DNA of 37,170 nucleotides, taken from assembly GCA_028703175.1 (NCBI GenBank), contig JAQVNJ010000052.1, positions 1 to 37,170 of the forward strand, written 5' to 3'. Of this stretch, positions 8,714-16,823 are shown one piece after another (the stretch's first letter is position 1; every line of letters starts with the position of its first letter). Source of the DNA: JAAYCB01 sp012744395. GTDB lineage: Bacteria > Planctomycetota > Planctomycetia > Pirellulales > Thermoguttaceae. The translations under genes and the position numbers were made by a program. The notes under the pieces were generated by a model that ran no database searches, was not told the DNA's origin, and was given only the letters and a program-made list of their open reading frames with translations.

Positions 8714-9152
8714 AGCGGACCAGCCAATTGCGGTCTTGGGGGGCGGGAAGGCTCTTGCTCCAAGCCGGCGGCCCGTCCGCAGCCCAAAAGGGCGGCGCCG
8801 CTCCGCCGAGAGGCTCTCGTTGGGCGTGTATCCTGGATCGCGATCTGCCGTTGTCAGCCTTGATCGCCCTCCCGGCGTGCTGGCCGAATCTTCCGCGGAT
8901 CGCTCATCCAGCGCGCCGCCGCCATGGCTCCTCGCGGACGATCGATTCTTCGCGGAAAACGGCTCGGCGGCGAAATCAGGCCGATTGACCTTGAGTCCTG
9001 GGCGATTTTTCGCTACAAGCCCGCGGTGCGCCTCGTGTTGCGCGCCATTGGAGACGGCCGGGCAAAGGGACTGGCCGCCCCTTGATTGCTTACCGAAAGC
9101 TCCCGGTCGGAGCCCTTGGAGTCCGAGCGGGCGCGCTGCGGAGGTCTTCCCC
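8714..9152. other. Intergenic region, no gene seen
   Basis: Divergent intergenic stretch between the ThuA-like gene and the SH3-domain gene. Open frames here lack family motifs and a plausible SD. A TTGACC at 8986 lacks a well-spaced -10 box. I see no RNA gene or repeat. Confidence 0.4.
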
Positions 9153-10664
9153 ATGCGGGCTGGTATCTTGTTCCTGTCGGTCCTGCCGGTTCTTGGGGCC
9201 CTTGCGGTCCAGGCGGGTGAACGGGCGATGCCCTATACGGCGTATATCTCCTCGGCCGATGTCTACGTGCGATCGGGACCGGGAAAAAACTACTATCCCA
9301 CCGGCAAGCTCGCCGAGGGTACGCAGATCGAGGTCTACCGGCACGATCCCGGTGGCTGGTATGCCATCCGCCCGCCAGAAGACAGTTTTTCCTGGGTCTC
9401 CGCGCGATTTGTCGAGGTCGGCGACGACGGACTGGGGACGGTCACCGGCGACCGGGTGGCTGCCCGCGTCGGCTGTGCGTTCAGTGAGATCCGCGACGTG
9501 ATCCAGGTGCGGCTTCACGCGGGCGAGGTCGTTGAGATTCTGGGCGAAAAACAGTTCTCCGGCACCGCGGACGCCGGCAAATGGTACAAGATCGCGCCGC
9601 CCGCCGGCGAGTTCCGCTGGGTCTACGGCCGGCTCGTAGACCCCGACTATCTGACCTCCGGGATTCGCAACGCCCCGGAAAATACGAGCCCGTTGGTCGC
9701 CCCTTCGGCACGGGCTGCAATCGACGACCAACCCGGGCTGGAGACGCGCGGCGATGCGGAGACCAACGCCGCCGGCAAGACGTTGCTCGCCGCCGACCAG
9801 CCGGCGCTGCTGCCGAGCGAGGAGACGCTGACCGCTAAACCGCTCGCCAAAGCGGCCCAGCCCGAGGGCACGCTTGCCAGTTGGGTGCCGGCGGGAAGCC
9901 CCAGCTCCAATCCCGGCCCGGAACCGGGGCCACCCGAACGGCTCGCTGGCCACGTAGCGGTCGAGAAAGACCGCCAGGCCGCGGACCCCGACGGGCCGCT
10001 CGGCTATGTCTCCCCCGGAATCCCCGAGTTGAACCAGCGCTCGAAACAACAGAGCGCCGCGCCGTCGGCCGAGCGGTTGCCCGCAACCGCGCCCCGGTTG
10101 CCGTTTGGCGAAGCGCTCGATCGGCTCGAACTGCAACTCTCGCAAATGCTGGCCGAAGAGCCGACCGCCTGGTCGTTCGCCGAATTGGAGATCCAGGCGC
10201 AGGCGCTCATGGAGCGGGCGCAGACGGCCGTCGAACGTGGCAAGGTCCGCCTGATCTTGAACAAGATCGCACGATCGGCAGACATCAAGAATCGCTATGC
10301 GCAGTTCGTCGAAACGGAGGTCGAGCTCGACCGTCGGGAAAAGCGGCTGGAGGGGCTGCGGGAAGCGGAAGCCCCCTCGGCCAGCCGCGAATTGCCCCCG
10401 GCGGAGGGAACCGCCACCCGGCGGTTCGACGGTATCGGCCGGCTGGCGCGCGTGATTGCCGCCGATCTCGGCGCGCCGCAGTACGCGCTGGTCAACGACG
10501 AGGGCAAGGTGGAATGCTACGTGACGCCTGCGCCCGGGGTGAACCTGCGGTACTATGTGGGGCGCCATGTTGGCGTGCACGGCGCCTTGGGCTACATCCC
10601 CGAGAGGCAGGCGCGGCTCGTCACGGCCAGGCACATTACGCCGCTCAACGGCCAACTGCGATGA
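9153..10664 (+). CDS. Secreted protein with two SH3-type domains
   Basis: A 503-residue protein with a signal peptide (ILFLSVLPVLGALAVQAGE). The open frame extends upstream to 8736, but the ATG at 9153, with GGAGG 8 nt before it, is where the leader begins. Two bacterial SH3 domains follow. The first, residues about 30-90, contains ADVYVRSGPGKNYYPTGKL and GGWYAIRPP. The second, about 95-170, has KWYKIAPPAGEFRWVYGRLV. A long low-complexity Pro/Ala/Glu-rich linker covers about 175-320. A predicted helical segment follows (ELQLSQMLAEEPTAWSFAELE to about 420). The C-terminal part contains YALVNDEGKVECYVTPAPGV and YYVGRHVGVHGALGYIPE, which looks like a third small beta domain. SH3b domains usually bind cell-wall or periplasmic ligands. 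The exact role is unknown. Confidence 0.85.
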   Translation: MRAGILFLSVLPVLGALAVQAGERAMPYTAYISSADVYVRSGPGKNYYPTGKLAEGTQIEVYRHDPGGWYAIRPPEDSFSWVSARFVEVGDDGLGTVTGDRVAARVGCAFSEIRDVIQVRLHAGEVVEILGEKQFSGTADAGKWYKIAPPAGEFRWVYGRLVDPDYLTSGIRNAPENTSPLVAPSARAAIDDQPGLETRGDAETNAAGKTLLAADQPALLPSEETLTAKPLAKAAQPEGTLASWVPAGSPSSNPGPEPGPPERLAGHVAVEKDRQAADPDGPLGYVSPGIPELNQRSKQQSAAPSAERLPATAPRLPFGEALDRLELQLSQMLAEEPTAWSFAELEIQAQALMERAQTAVERGKVRLILNKIARSADIKNRYAQFVETEVELDRREKRLEGLREAEAPSASRELPPAEGTATRRFDGIGRLARVIAADLGAPQYALVNDEGKVECYVTPAPGVNLRYYVGRHVGVHGALGYIPERQARLVTARHITPLNGQLR

Positions 10665-10751
10665 CCGGCAGGCCGCAGGGCTGTTGAAAGGCACTGCCCT
10701 GGGCACCATAAAACGGCAGTCGGCCACGGACGGCTGGCCAGGCAGTCGAAG

Positions 10752-10985
10752 CCCGACCCGCTTTTCAAACGCGCCCTGGAAGTCGCCCCGCCCGCGATCC
10801 CCGGTACGTCAAGCAGAGGCAATGTCCGAACGTTGGTCTCCACTCGGGGATCATCAACCGGGTGATCGGCATTCTCAAGAGCACGTTCACGGTGCTGTTT
10901 GCCGTCGGCCGCCTGCGGGGCTGGATTGCCCCCGGGCGCGCGATGCACCGCTCGCTCATGCTGCGGATTTGCCGGCCGCTTCAGC
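10752..10985 (+). pseudogene. Citrate synthase C-terminal remnant
   Basis: No intact gene lies between 10665 and 11006, but the plus strand preserves the end of citrate synthase. One frame gives PDPLFKRALEVA (about 10752-10787). After a frameshift, a second frame gives DPRYVKQRQCPNVGLHSGII, then an IGILKSTFTVLFAVGRLRGW segment and a damaged MH...RICRPLQ tail (about 10787-10985). In citrate synthases the corresponding segment reads YPNVDFYSG, then F(T/S)xxFAxxRxxGW, then the RP tail. Catalytic residues further upstream are absent. It is a non-functional fragment of about 75 codons, presumably left after deletion of a duplicate or transferred gene. Confidence 0.75.
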
Positions 10986-11006
10986 GAGGGGGAACGTCCC
11001 CCTCGG

Positions 11007-11936
11007 CTATCGCCGGATGGCGGCGGAGAAGTCCGCCCGCTCGGCGTACTCGTAGACGCGGCGATTCACCCGTGCAGCGAGCCTGGTCTGTTCGAACGAA
11101 GCCTTCTTCTCGATCATGTCCAGGTCGTAGACAAGGCGGTCGAAATGGCCGGGCATCAACACTCGGTAGTCGTAAGGCACCGAGCCGGTTCCCAAGTGGT
11201 TGATGTGGCGAACGATGTTCGTCGTGCAGTTGTTGGTGAAGGTGTGGTAGAATTCGGGGCGCTCCGCCAGCGCATTGACCCGCTGCATGACGTCGACAAA
11301 CATTGCCCGGACGACCTCTTTCGGCGCATTGGCTCGGTAGACATACACACCGCGGAGACACTGATCGGTGCATACGCGGATCATGTCGCGTTCGTCGGCC
11401 ACGACGTACATCAGCTCGAATTGGCGCAAAACGCCTTTCAGCGCCGCGTACTGTTCCCCCTTCTCCTTGCGAATCTCCACGGAGACTCCGAGATACTCGT
11501 CGCCTTCGAACCCGAAGCTCACGGCGATGTGGGCGAGGGCCGGCATTTCCAGGAAGGGAACGACCACGAAGTCGAGGCTCTCGATCTTGTTCAAGTCGAA
11601 CGTCTTGTCGTAATGGGCGACGTCGTAGTCTTCGGCCGTCCGATAGGTGCAGTTGCGGATATTGCGAACGGTCACCAGGTCGCCGTTGAACTCCGCCCGC
11701 GAGAGTACCGCCAGATCCGCTGTCCAGTCCCGGTCGTTCGACGGCGCCAGTGCCTTGGCCGCGTTTTCCGGCAGCGCAAGGATCGGACGGACCGTCTTGT
11801 CCAAACCGGGATCGAGGGGACCGACCGCCGGCACGCCGGCGCACCCGCAAACGGCCGACAGGGCAATCGCCGCGGCAAGGGACAGACTGGAAAACGGGTA
11901 GGCTGGTACGGAAATGGCAGGAATCCCCAACGCCAA
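11007..11936 (-). CDS. DUF4105 family protein, likely exported lipoprotein
   Basis: A 309-residue protein. The motif HTFTNNCTTNIVRHINHLG near residues 230-250 is the signature of DUF4105, the periplasmic family related to Lnb N-terminal regions; its cysteine and conserved Asn/Thr suggest a papain-like active site. The early part contains FNGDLVTVRNIRNCTYRTAEDY and FDLNKIESLDFVVVPF, also typical. The N-terminus is hydrophobic with clustered cysteines (SLAAAIALSAVCGCAG), consistent with a lipoprotein or Sec signal, though the lipobox is imperfect. The start is uncertain. The frame is closed by a TGA directly before the TTG at 11936, so TTG at 11936 or the next TTG, two codons on, must serve; no ATG exists upstream of the signal sequence. 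Role unknown. Confidence 0.78.
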   Translation of the reverse strand: MALGIPAISVPAYPFSSLSLAAAIALSAVCGCAGVPAVGPLDPGLDKTVRPILALPENAAKALAPSNDRDWTADLAVLSRAEFNGDLVTVRNIRNCTYRTAEDYDVAHYDKTFDLNKIESLDFVVVPFLEMPALAHIAVSFGFEGDEYLGVSVEIRKEKGEQYAALKGVLRQFELMYVVADERDMIRVCTDQCLRGVYVYRANAPKEVVRAMFVDVMQRVNALAERPEFYHTFTNNCTTNIVRHINHLGTGSVPYDYRVLMPGHFDRLVYDLDMIEKKASFEQTRLAARVNRRVYEYAERADFSAAIRR

Positions 11937-12341
11937 TCACCGGCACGCCGATCCTCCGGCCGGTACCGCGGGACTGTAAGCACGGAAAAGACACAGGGAA
12001 TAGGCAAGGCTGCGAAAGGACCCGCATTTCCACGCAGCCCGGGTCGTGGGGTTGATATCCGAAAGGTCGATCGAACGCAATAGCGATCCATGAAGTCGAT
12101 GGTTCCCACACGCGAGTTTGGGAGGCACGAATATGCAGGGGCGGCGATCCTTGGGGCTCGCCAAGGATTCCAGGCATCCAAACGGCGCCGCGATGCGGCA
12201 CCCCCAAACCGTCCGAAGAAGCGGCTCACCTTGACGCACGCCAGGCAAAGCACGAGGATGCCTCGCGGTGGATCGAACGAGCTGTCGTGCAGACCGACAG
12301 CGAGCGGCCCAACGCTCAAGCATGTCCCGGCCCGGATCGCT
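11937..12341. other. Divergent intergenic region with one perfect hairpin
   Basis: This 405-bp stretch separates the leftward DUF4105 gene from the rightward glycosyltransferase. It contains ATCCTTGG/CCAAGGAT arms at 12147-12154 and 12161-12168 with a six-base loop. No coding motif is visible. The hairpin could lie in the leader of the glycosyltransferase transcript; there is no T-tract, so it is not an obvious terminator. Confidence 0.4.
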
Positions 12342-13466
12342 ATGAAGATCGCCCTGGTTCACGACTGGTTGACCGGCATGCGCGGGGGCGAGAAGTGTTT
12401 GCAGGTGCTCTGCCGGAACTTCCCCAACGCGCAGGTTTACACCCTGTTGCACATTCCCGGCACAACGTCTCCAGACATTGAGCGGATGGCGATCCACACG
12501 AGTTTCCTGCAACACCTGCCTGGCGCAAAGCGCTATTATCGCTATCTTCTGCCCCTCATGCCGGCGGCCATCGAGAGGCTGAACCTGCCCGACGATGTCG
12601 ACCTGGTGGTCAGTCTCAGCCACGCGGTGGCCAAGTCCGTGCGGGCGCCGCGCGGGGCAATCCATGTCTGCTACTGTTTCACGCCGATGCGTTACGCATG
12701 GCATCGCCGCGCTGACTATTTCGCGGCCCCCACGCGGCTCGCCGGCGCGCCGATCGCCGCCGTCCGCGAGAAGATCCTCGACCGCATCCGGCGGTGGGAC
12801 CGTGCCACGTCGGACCGGGTGACTCACTTTCTTGCGATCAGCCGCACCGTGCAAAGGAGAATCGAAGACAGCTACGGCCGCCCGAGCCAGATTCTCTATC
12901 CGCCGGTCGACACGGAGTTCTACGCACCGGATCGCGAGGGCCCGTCCGCCCGAGAGGACTATTATCTGTGTGTTTCGGCCCTGGCCCCCTACAAGCGGAT
13001 CGATCTGGCCGTGCAGGCCTGCCGCCGGTTGGGGCGACGGTTGGTCGTGATCGGCGCCGGCCCGGAGCAGCGGCGATTGAAGCGGCTCGCCGGGCCGATG
13101 ATCGAACTGGCCGGCTGGTGCTCCGACGAGACGATCCGGCAGCATTTCAGGCGCTGCCGAGCCGTTTTGTTTCCCGCCAACGAGGATTTTGGGATTGTGC
13201 CGCTGGAGGCGCAGGCCTGTGGAACGCCGGTGATCGCCTACCGCGATGGAGGGGCCACGGAAACAATCGTGGGGGCGACCCCGCTCCGCCCCGGAACCGG
13301 CTGGTTCTTCGATCGGCAGACGCCCGACTGCCTGGCACGCGCGATCGAGGAGTCTGAACGGACGAACGGTTGGTTTTGCCCGAACAGGGCCAGGACGCAG
13401 GCCGAGCGGTTTTCCACCGTGAGATTCGAGCGGGAATTCTTGGCTTATCTGAATCAGACGATGTAG
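12342..13466 (+). CDS. GT4-family glycosyltransferase
   Basis: A 374-residue retaining glycosyltransferase with the GT-B fold, probably acting at the cytoplasmic membrane in assembly of an exopolysaccharide or O-antigen. The open frame extends to 12090, but MKIALVHDWLTGMRGGEKCL at 12342 is the standard family start. The N-terminal domain includes HTSFLQHLPG, RYYRYLLPLMPAAIE and VCYCFTPMRYAWH. The C-terminal donor-binding domain includes YLCVSALAPYKRIDLAVQA, LVVIGAGPEQRRL, and NEDFGIVPLEAQACGTPVIAY, which carries the conserved E(x7)E acceptor-donor motif. It resembles WbaZ-type mannosyltransferases, but the sugar cannot be read from sequence. No other polysaccharide assembly gene is adjacent. 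The stop at 13464-13466 is followed in frame by a DUF4351-like remnant. Confidence 0.9.
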   Translation: MKIALVHDWLTGMRGGEKCLQVLCRNFPNAQVYTLLHIPGTTSPDIERMAIHTSFLQHLPGAKRYYRYLLPLMPAAIERLNLPDDVDLVVSLSHAVAKSVRAPRGAIHVCYCFTPMRYAWHRRADYFAAPTRLAGAPIAAVREKILDRIRRWDRATSDRVTHFLAISRTVQRRIEDSYGRPSQILYPPVDTEFYAPDREGPSAREDYYLCVSALAPYKRIDLAVQACRRLGRRLVVIGAGPEQRRLKRLAGPMIELAGWCSDETIRQHFRRCRAVLFPANEDFGIVPLEAQACGTPVIAYRDGGATETIVGATPLRPGTGWFFDRQTPDCLARAIEESERTNGWFCPNRARTQAERFSTVRFEREFLAYLNQTM

Positions 13467-13661
13467 GAAAAGGGACGACAAGAGGGTCAAGTCGAACGGA
13501 TCGCCTCGCTCATCGAAGCCCGCATCGGTTCAATTCCGGATCAGGTCAGGCGGGATCTCAAGCGGTTGTCGTTGGAAGACTTGCGCCAAGTGGCCTCCAG
13601 AATCCCAGCGGCCGGCTCGCTGGCTGAGCTCGGCTTGCCGACGTCCTCAGCCGAAGGATGA
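13467..13661 (+). pseudogene. DUF4351-like C-terminal remnant
   Basis: Directly after the glycosyltransferase stop codon, the same frame stays open for 64 codons. It reads EKGRQEGQVERIASLIEAR, then IPDQVRRDLKRLSLEDLRQV and SLAELG. This is the layout of the DUF4351 tail found in many Rpn/PD-(D/E)XK-type transposase-related proteins: KGRxEG, a helix, then a leucine-rich pair with SLxEL. The expected nuclease domain is absent and there is no start codon. I read it as a gene fragment stranded here, not as a functional extension of the glycosyltransferase. Confidence 0.6.
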
Positions 13662-13800
13662 TCGGTGCCGGACGGGCGGCGGAAATCCGGCGGACAGGGA
13701 TAAAACTGCCGTCTGCCGAAGGTCGAGCCGACAATCATGGGCAAATGACCATCTGCAAGAGACTTCCCCACCCTTGCGAGGGGTTCTCGGGGTTGCCTTC

Positions 13801-13829
13801 TTGACATTGCCGCTCTTGTTGGGTATATG
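13801..13829 (+). promoter_or_regulatory. Strong sigma-70 promoter for the STAS gene
   Basis: TTGACA (13801-13806), a 17-bp spacer and TATATG (13824-13829; TATGAT overlaps at 13826) form the best promoter in the window. The predicted leader to the ATG at 14057 is about 220 nt and holds no convincing small gene. Confidence 0.75.
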
Positions 13830-14056
13830 ATAGGGCTTGTTGAGTGTCGCAAGTCCGGTTCCTGTCGGCCATTTGGGACGAAGCAGCGGAGTGGTTGCCC
13901 CACACGTCCATTTGGGGGGTCTGTCTGCTGATTCGATCGGCACCGAGGCGATCGGACTGTGCTCCCCATTCCACGCCCCATAGACTGGTGCTTCACGAGC
14001 GCTTGTTCGCCCGAGTCGCCTTCCCACGGGGCGGTGTTCCCCTGGAGCTTTGCAGC

Positions 14057-14413
14057 ATGGCCGACTATCGTCACATCGAAGTCTCTCGAAACGGTGCTGT
14101 CTACGTGGCCAAGTTTCTGGAGCACAAGATCCTCAACGACATGGTCATCGAAGGCATCGCGCGCGAGCTTTACGATCTGGCCGCCAAAGAGGACTGCAAG
14201 AATATCCTGCTGAACTTCTCAGGCGTGGGTTTTCTCTCCAGTTCCGTGCTCGGCAAGCTGATCACTTTGAACAAGCGGATGAAGGCCAAGGGGGGCCAGT
14301 TGAAGCTGTGCGAACTGCGACCGGAGATCATGGAGCTCTTCACGCTCACCAACCTGACGAAAATCTTCGATATCCGCGGCGACGAGACCAACGGAATGCT
14401 GGCGTTTTATTGA
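14057..14413 (+). CDS. STAS-domain protein, anti-sigma factor antagonist type
   Basis: A 118-residue single-domain protein. The ATG at 14057 with GGAG upstream begins ADYRHIEVSRNGAVYVAKF, the first STAS strand; the longer open frame to 13844 has no homology-like content and overlaps the promoter leader. The phosphorylatable-serine loop reads NFSGVGFLSSSVLGKLITL, near residues 54-72, and the domain ends with LTNLTKIFDIRGDETNGMLAFY, the usual SpoIIAA-like finish. Such proteins are dephosphorylated by SpoIIE-type phosphatases and then sequester anti-sigma kinases. The FHA-GAF-SpoIIE protein at 31552 is a possible, unlinked partner. No anti-sigma kinase is adjacent. Confidence 0.9.
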   Translation: MADYRHIEVSRNGAVYVAKFLEHKILNDMVIEGIARELYDLAAKEDCKNILLNFSGVGFLSSSVLGKLITLNKRMKAKGGQLKLCELRPEIMELFTLTNLTKIFDIRGDETNGMLAFY

Positions 14414-14596
14414 GATGGAGCAAACCGCTCGCCGATCGCTTTCACGGGGCAGGTTTCGGCTCGCGACTCCGTGGATTGCCGTCGTCCCCCTGCTGGGGAG
14501 TCGCCCCCCGCGCCCCGCGCGACGTCTATTGAGCCGCTGCCCTCTGTATCGGCGCCGGCCTGCAACGGAAAGCTACCCCCGGGTAGTCCTGAAAAG

Positions 14597-16567
14597 ATGT
14601 TAGAAGTCAATCTTCCGGACGGAAGTGTCATGCAGTTCTCGCGCCGCGTCCGCGCGATCGACGTGGCGGAGGCCATCGGGCCGGGTTTGGCCAAGGCGAC
14701 GCTGGCCGCAGAACTCGCTGGCCGGATCGTCGGCGCCGATTCGTATCTGCCCGACGAGGGCACGGTCGATCTCCGGCTGCTGACCAGAAAGGATGCGGAA
14801 TCGCTCGGCGTGATGCGTCATTCGGCCGCGCACGTGATGGCCCGGGCGGTGCTCCGCCTCTACGAAGGAGTGGAACTGGCTTTCGGCCCCACCGTCGAGA
14901 ACGGCTTCTACTACGACTTCGCGTTGGAAGAGCCGATCAGCGAGGCCGATTTTCCCAAGATCGAAGCGGAGATGGCCCGGATCATCAAGGAGAATGAACC
15001 CTTCGAGCGGATCGAGGAGCCGCGCGACAGGGCCATCCAGCTCTGCCGCGACTTGGGCCAGCAGCTGAAGGTCGAACACATCGAGCAGGGCCTGCGCGAC
15101 GAGCAGACCGTCTCCTTCTACCGCCAAGGCGAATTCATCGACCTCTGCCGCGGTCCCCACCTGCCCGGGCCCGCAGCGATCGGGGCTTTCAAGCTGCTCT
15201 CCGTCGCCGGCGCTTACTGGAAAGGGGACGCCTCGCAGAGACAGTTGCAACGGCTTTACGGTACGGCCTGGTTCTCCAAGCAGGACCTTGAGGGCTATCT
15301 GAAGCGCGTCGAAGAAGCCAAGCGCCGGGACCACCGCGTGCTGGGCAAGCAGCTCGAACTATTCATGATCGATCCCGATGTCGGCTCCGGACTGATTCTC
15401 TGGCTGCCCAAGGGCGCCATGATCCGCCGCGAGCTGGAGGGGTTTATCTATCAGAAACTCATCGAGCACGGCTACCAGCCCGTCTACACGCCCGTCATCG
15501 GCCGCGTCCAACTCTACCAGGTCTCCGGGCACTACCCGTACTACGCCGACAGCCAGTTCCCGCCGATCGACATGGCCGACGGCGACCGCTACCTGTTGCG
15601 GCCGATGAACTGTCCGCATCACATCACGATCTACCGGTCCAAACCGCGCAGCTACCGGGATTTGCCGCTGCGATTGGCTGAATTCGGCACCGTGCACCGC
15701 TTCGAGCAGTCGGGCGAGCTGAGCGGCATGACGCGCGTCCGCGGTTTCACCCAGGACGACGCCCATATCTTCTGCACCGAGGAGCAAATGGCGGCGGAAT
15801 TCCGCGGATGCCTGGAAATGACCCAGTCGGTGCTGGCCACGGTCGGTCTTCACAACTACCGGGTGCGGTTGAGCTTCCGCGATCCGCACAGTGACAAGTA
15901 TGTGGGCGATCCGGCCACCTGGGATCGCGCCGAGGCCTCCCTGCGGCAGGTGTGCGAGGGCATGGAATTGCCGAACCTCGAAATCGAGCCGGGCGAGGCC
16001 GCTTTCTATGGCCCCAAGGCCGATTTCATTGTCGCCGACTGTATCGGACGCGAATGGCAACTCGGGACCGTGCAGCTCGATTACAACCTGCCCAGCGCCG
16101 AACGGTTCGGCCTGGAGTACATCGGCCCGGACAACCAACCGCACTGCCCGGTGATGATCCACCGCGCCCCGTTCGGCTCGTTCGAGCGGTTCATCGGGAT
16201 GCTGATCGAGCATTTCGCCGGTGCGTTTCCCCTTTGGCTGGCGCCGGAGCAGGTCCGTGTGCTCGTCGTCAGCCAGAAGTTCGAATCCTATGGACTGGAA
16301 GTGGAGCGGCAATTGCGCGCTGCCGGCCTCCGCGCCACCGGCGACTACCGCAGCGAGAAGATCGGCGCGAAAATCCGCGATGCCCAGATGGAAATGATCC
16401 CTTACATGCTGGTTGTCGGCGGCCGGGAAACCGCCAGCCGCACCGTCGCCGTCCGCGAGCGGCGAAGGGGAGACCTGGGGGTAATGCCGCTCGACCAGGC
16501 AATTGCCAGGTTCGCACAAGAAATCGCCACCAAGGCCCTGCCCGATCCGGGAGATTCCCGCAATTAG
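14597..16567 (+). CDS. thrS: Threonyl-tRNA synthetase
   Basis: Charges tRNA-Thr. 656 residues, normal length. The ATG at 14597 begins the N-terminal TGS domain (MLEVNLPDGSVMQFSRRVRA). The upstream open frame to 14471 lacks family sequence. The editing domain has HSAAHVMA at about 74-81, with the His pair used for zinc or editing, and GEFIDLCRGPHLP. The class II catalytic core shows GAMIRRELEGFIY as motif 1, RPMNCPHH with the zinc-binding cysteine near 338, and FRHE-like content replaced by LAEFGTVHRFEQSGEL in motif 2. GFTQDDAHIFC and HRAPFGSFERFIGMLIEHFAG complete motif 3. The C-terminal anticodon-binding domain ends with GDLGVMPLDQAIARF. Only GAAAAG is seen as a weak SD. infC follows after a 253-nt leader. 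Confidence 0.97.
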   Translation: MLEVNLPDGSVMQFSRRVRAIDVAEAIGPGLAKATLAAELAGRIVGADSYLPDEGTVDLRLLTRKDAESLGVMRHSAAHVMARAVLRLYEGVELAFGPTVENGFYYDFALEEPISEADFPKIEAEMARIIKENEPFERIEEPRDRAIQLCRDLGQQLKVEHIEQGLRDEQTVSFYRQGEFIDLCRGPHLPGPAAIGAFKLLSVAGAYWKGDASQRQLQRLYGTAWFSKQDLEGYLKRVEEAKRRDHRVLGKQLELFMIDPDVGSGLILWLPKGAMIRRELEGFIYQKLIEHGYQPVYTPVIGRVQLYQVSGHYPYYADSQFPPIDMADGDRYLLRPMNCPHHITIYRSKPRSYRDLPLRLAEFGTVHRFEQSGELSGMTRVRGFTQDDAHIFCTEEQMAAEFRGCLEMTQSVLATVGLHNYRVRLSFRDPHSDKYVGDPATWDRAEASLRQVCEGMELPNLEIEPGEAAFYGPKADFIVADCIGREWQLGTVQLDYNLPSAERFGLEYIGPDNQPHCPVMIHRAPFGSFERFIGMLIEHFAGAFPLWLAPEQVRVLVVSQKFESYGLEVERQLRAAGLRATGDYRSEKIGAKIRDAQMEMIPYMLVVGGRETASRTVAVRERRRGDLGVMPLDQAIARFAQEIATKALPDPGDSRN

Positions 16568-16624
16568 TAAAATTGGGGGGTGAGAGATCTGCCGGAAAAC
16601 TTGGGGGATGTTGGCAGGCCCAAG

Positions 16625-16653
16625 TTGACGTGCGCACGCTCGTCGGGAATACT
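16625..16653 (+). promoter_or_regulatory. Candidate promoter in the thrS-infC gap
   Basis: TTGACG (16625-16630) and AATACT (16648-16653) are 17 bp apart. Transcription from here would give infC a leader of about 160 nt. That leader includes a TTTGCC/GGCAAA hairpin with a three-base loop shortly before the SD. Confidence 0.5.
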
Positions 16654-16804
16654 CATGGAGAATTTTTGTTGGTGGCCGCCTGTTCCGGTGCGTGCACGGC
16701 GGTCGCCGTTTTTCGAGGTTCACGGACTGGTTTGGCGAGCTGCTCGGAGAGAATCCAGCCGTTTGCCGCAGGCAAAGCTCCGCTCCGCCGGTCCACCACT
16801 CTTT

Positions 16805-16823
16805 GAGGAGGAAGTAGACCATC
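16805..16823 (+). promoter_or_regulatory. SD and non-canonical ATC start of infC
   Basis: GAGGAGGAAG at 16805-16814 is a near-perfect SD. The in-frame TAG at 16815-16817 closes the frame upstream, leaving only ACC and ATC before the conserved IF3 N-terminus. ATC at 16821 sits 6 nt after the SD. No ATG, GTG or TTG exists in frame until TTG at 16902. Confidence 0.8.

Noticed and set aside
13735..14027. Minus-strand ORF with RNRTCD-type sequence
   Set aside because: It lies antisense to the STAS promoter and leader; such ORFs are common annotation artefacts.
13801..14056. Riboswitch in the 220-nt STAS leader
   Set aside because: No known riboswitch core or terminator/antiterminator pair could be found by eye.
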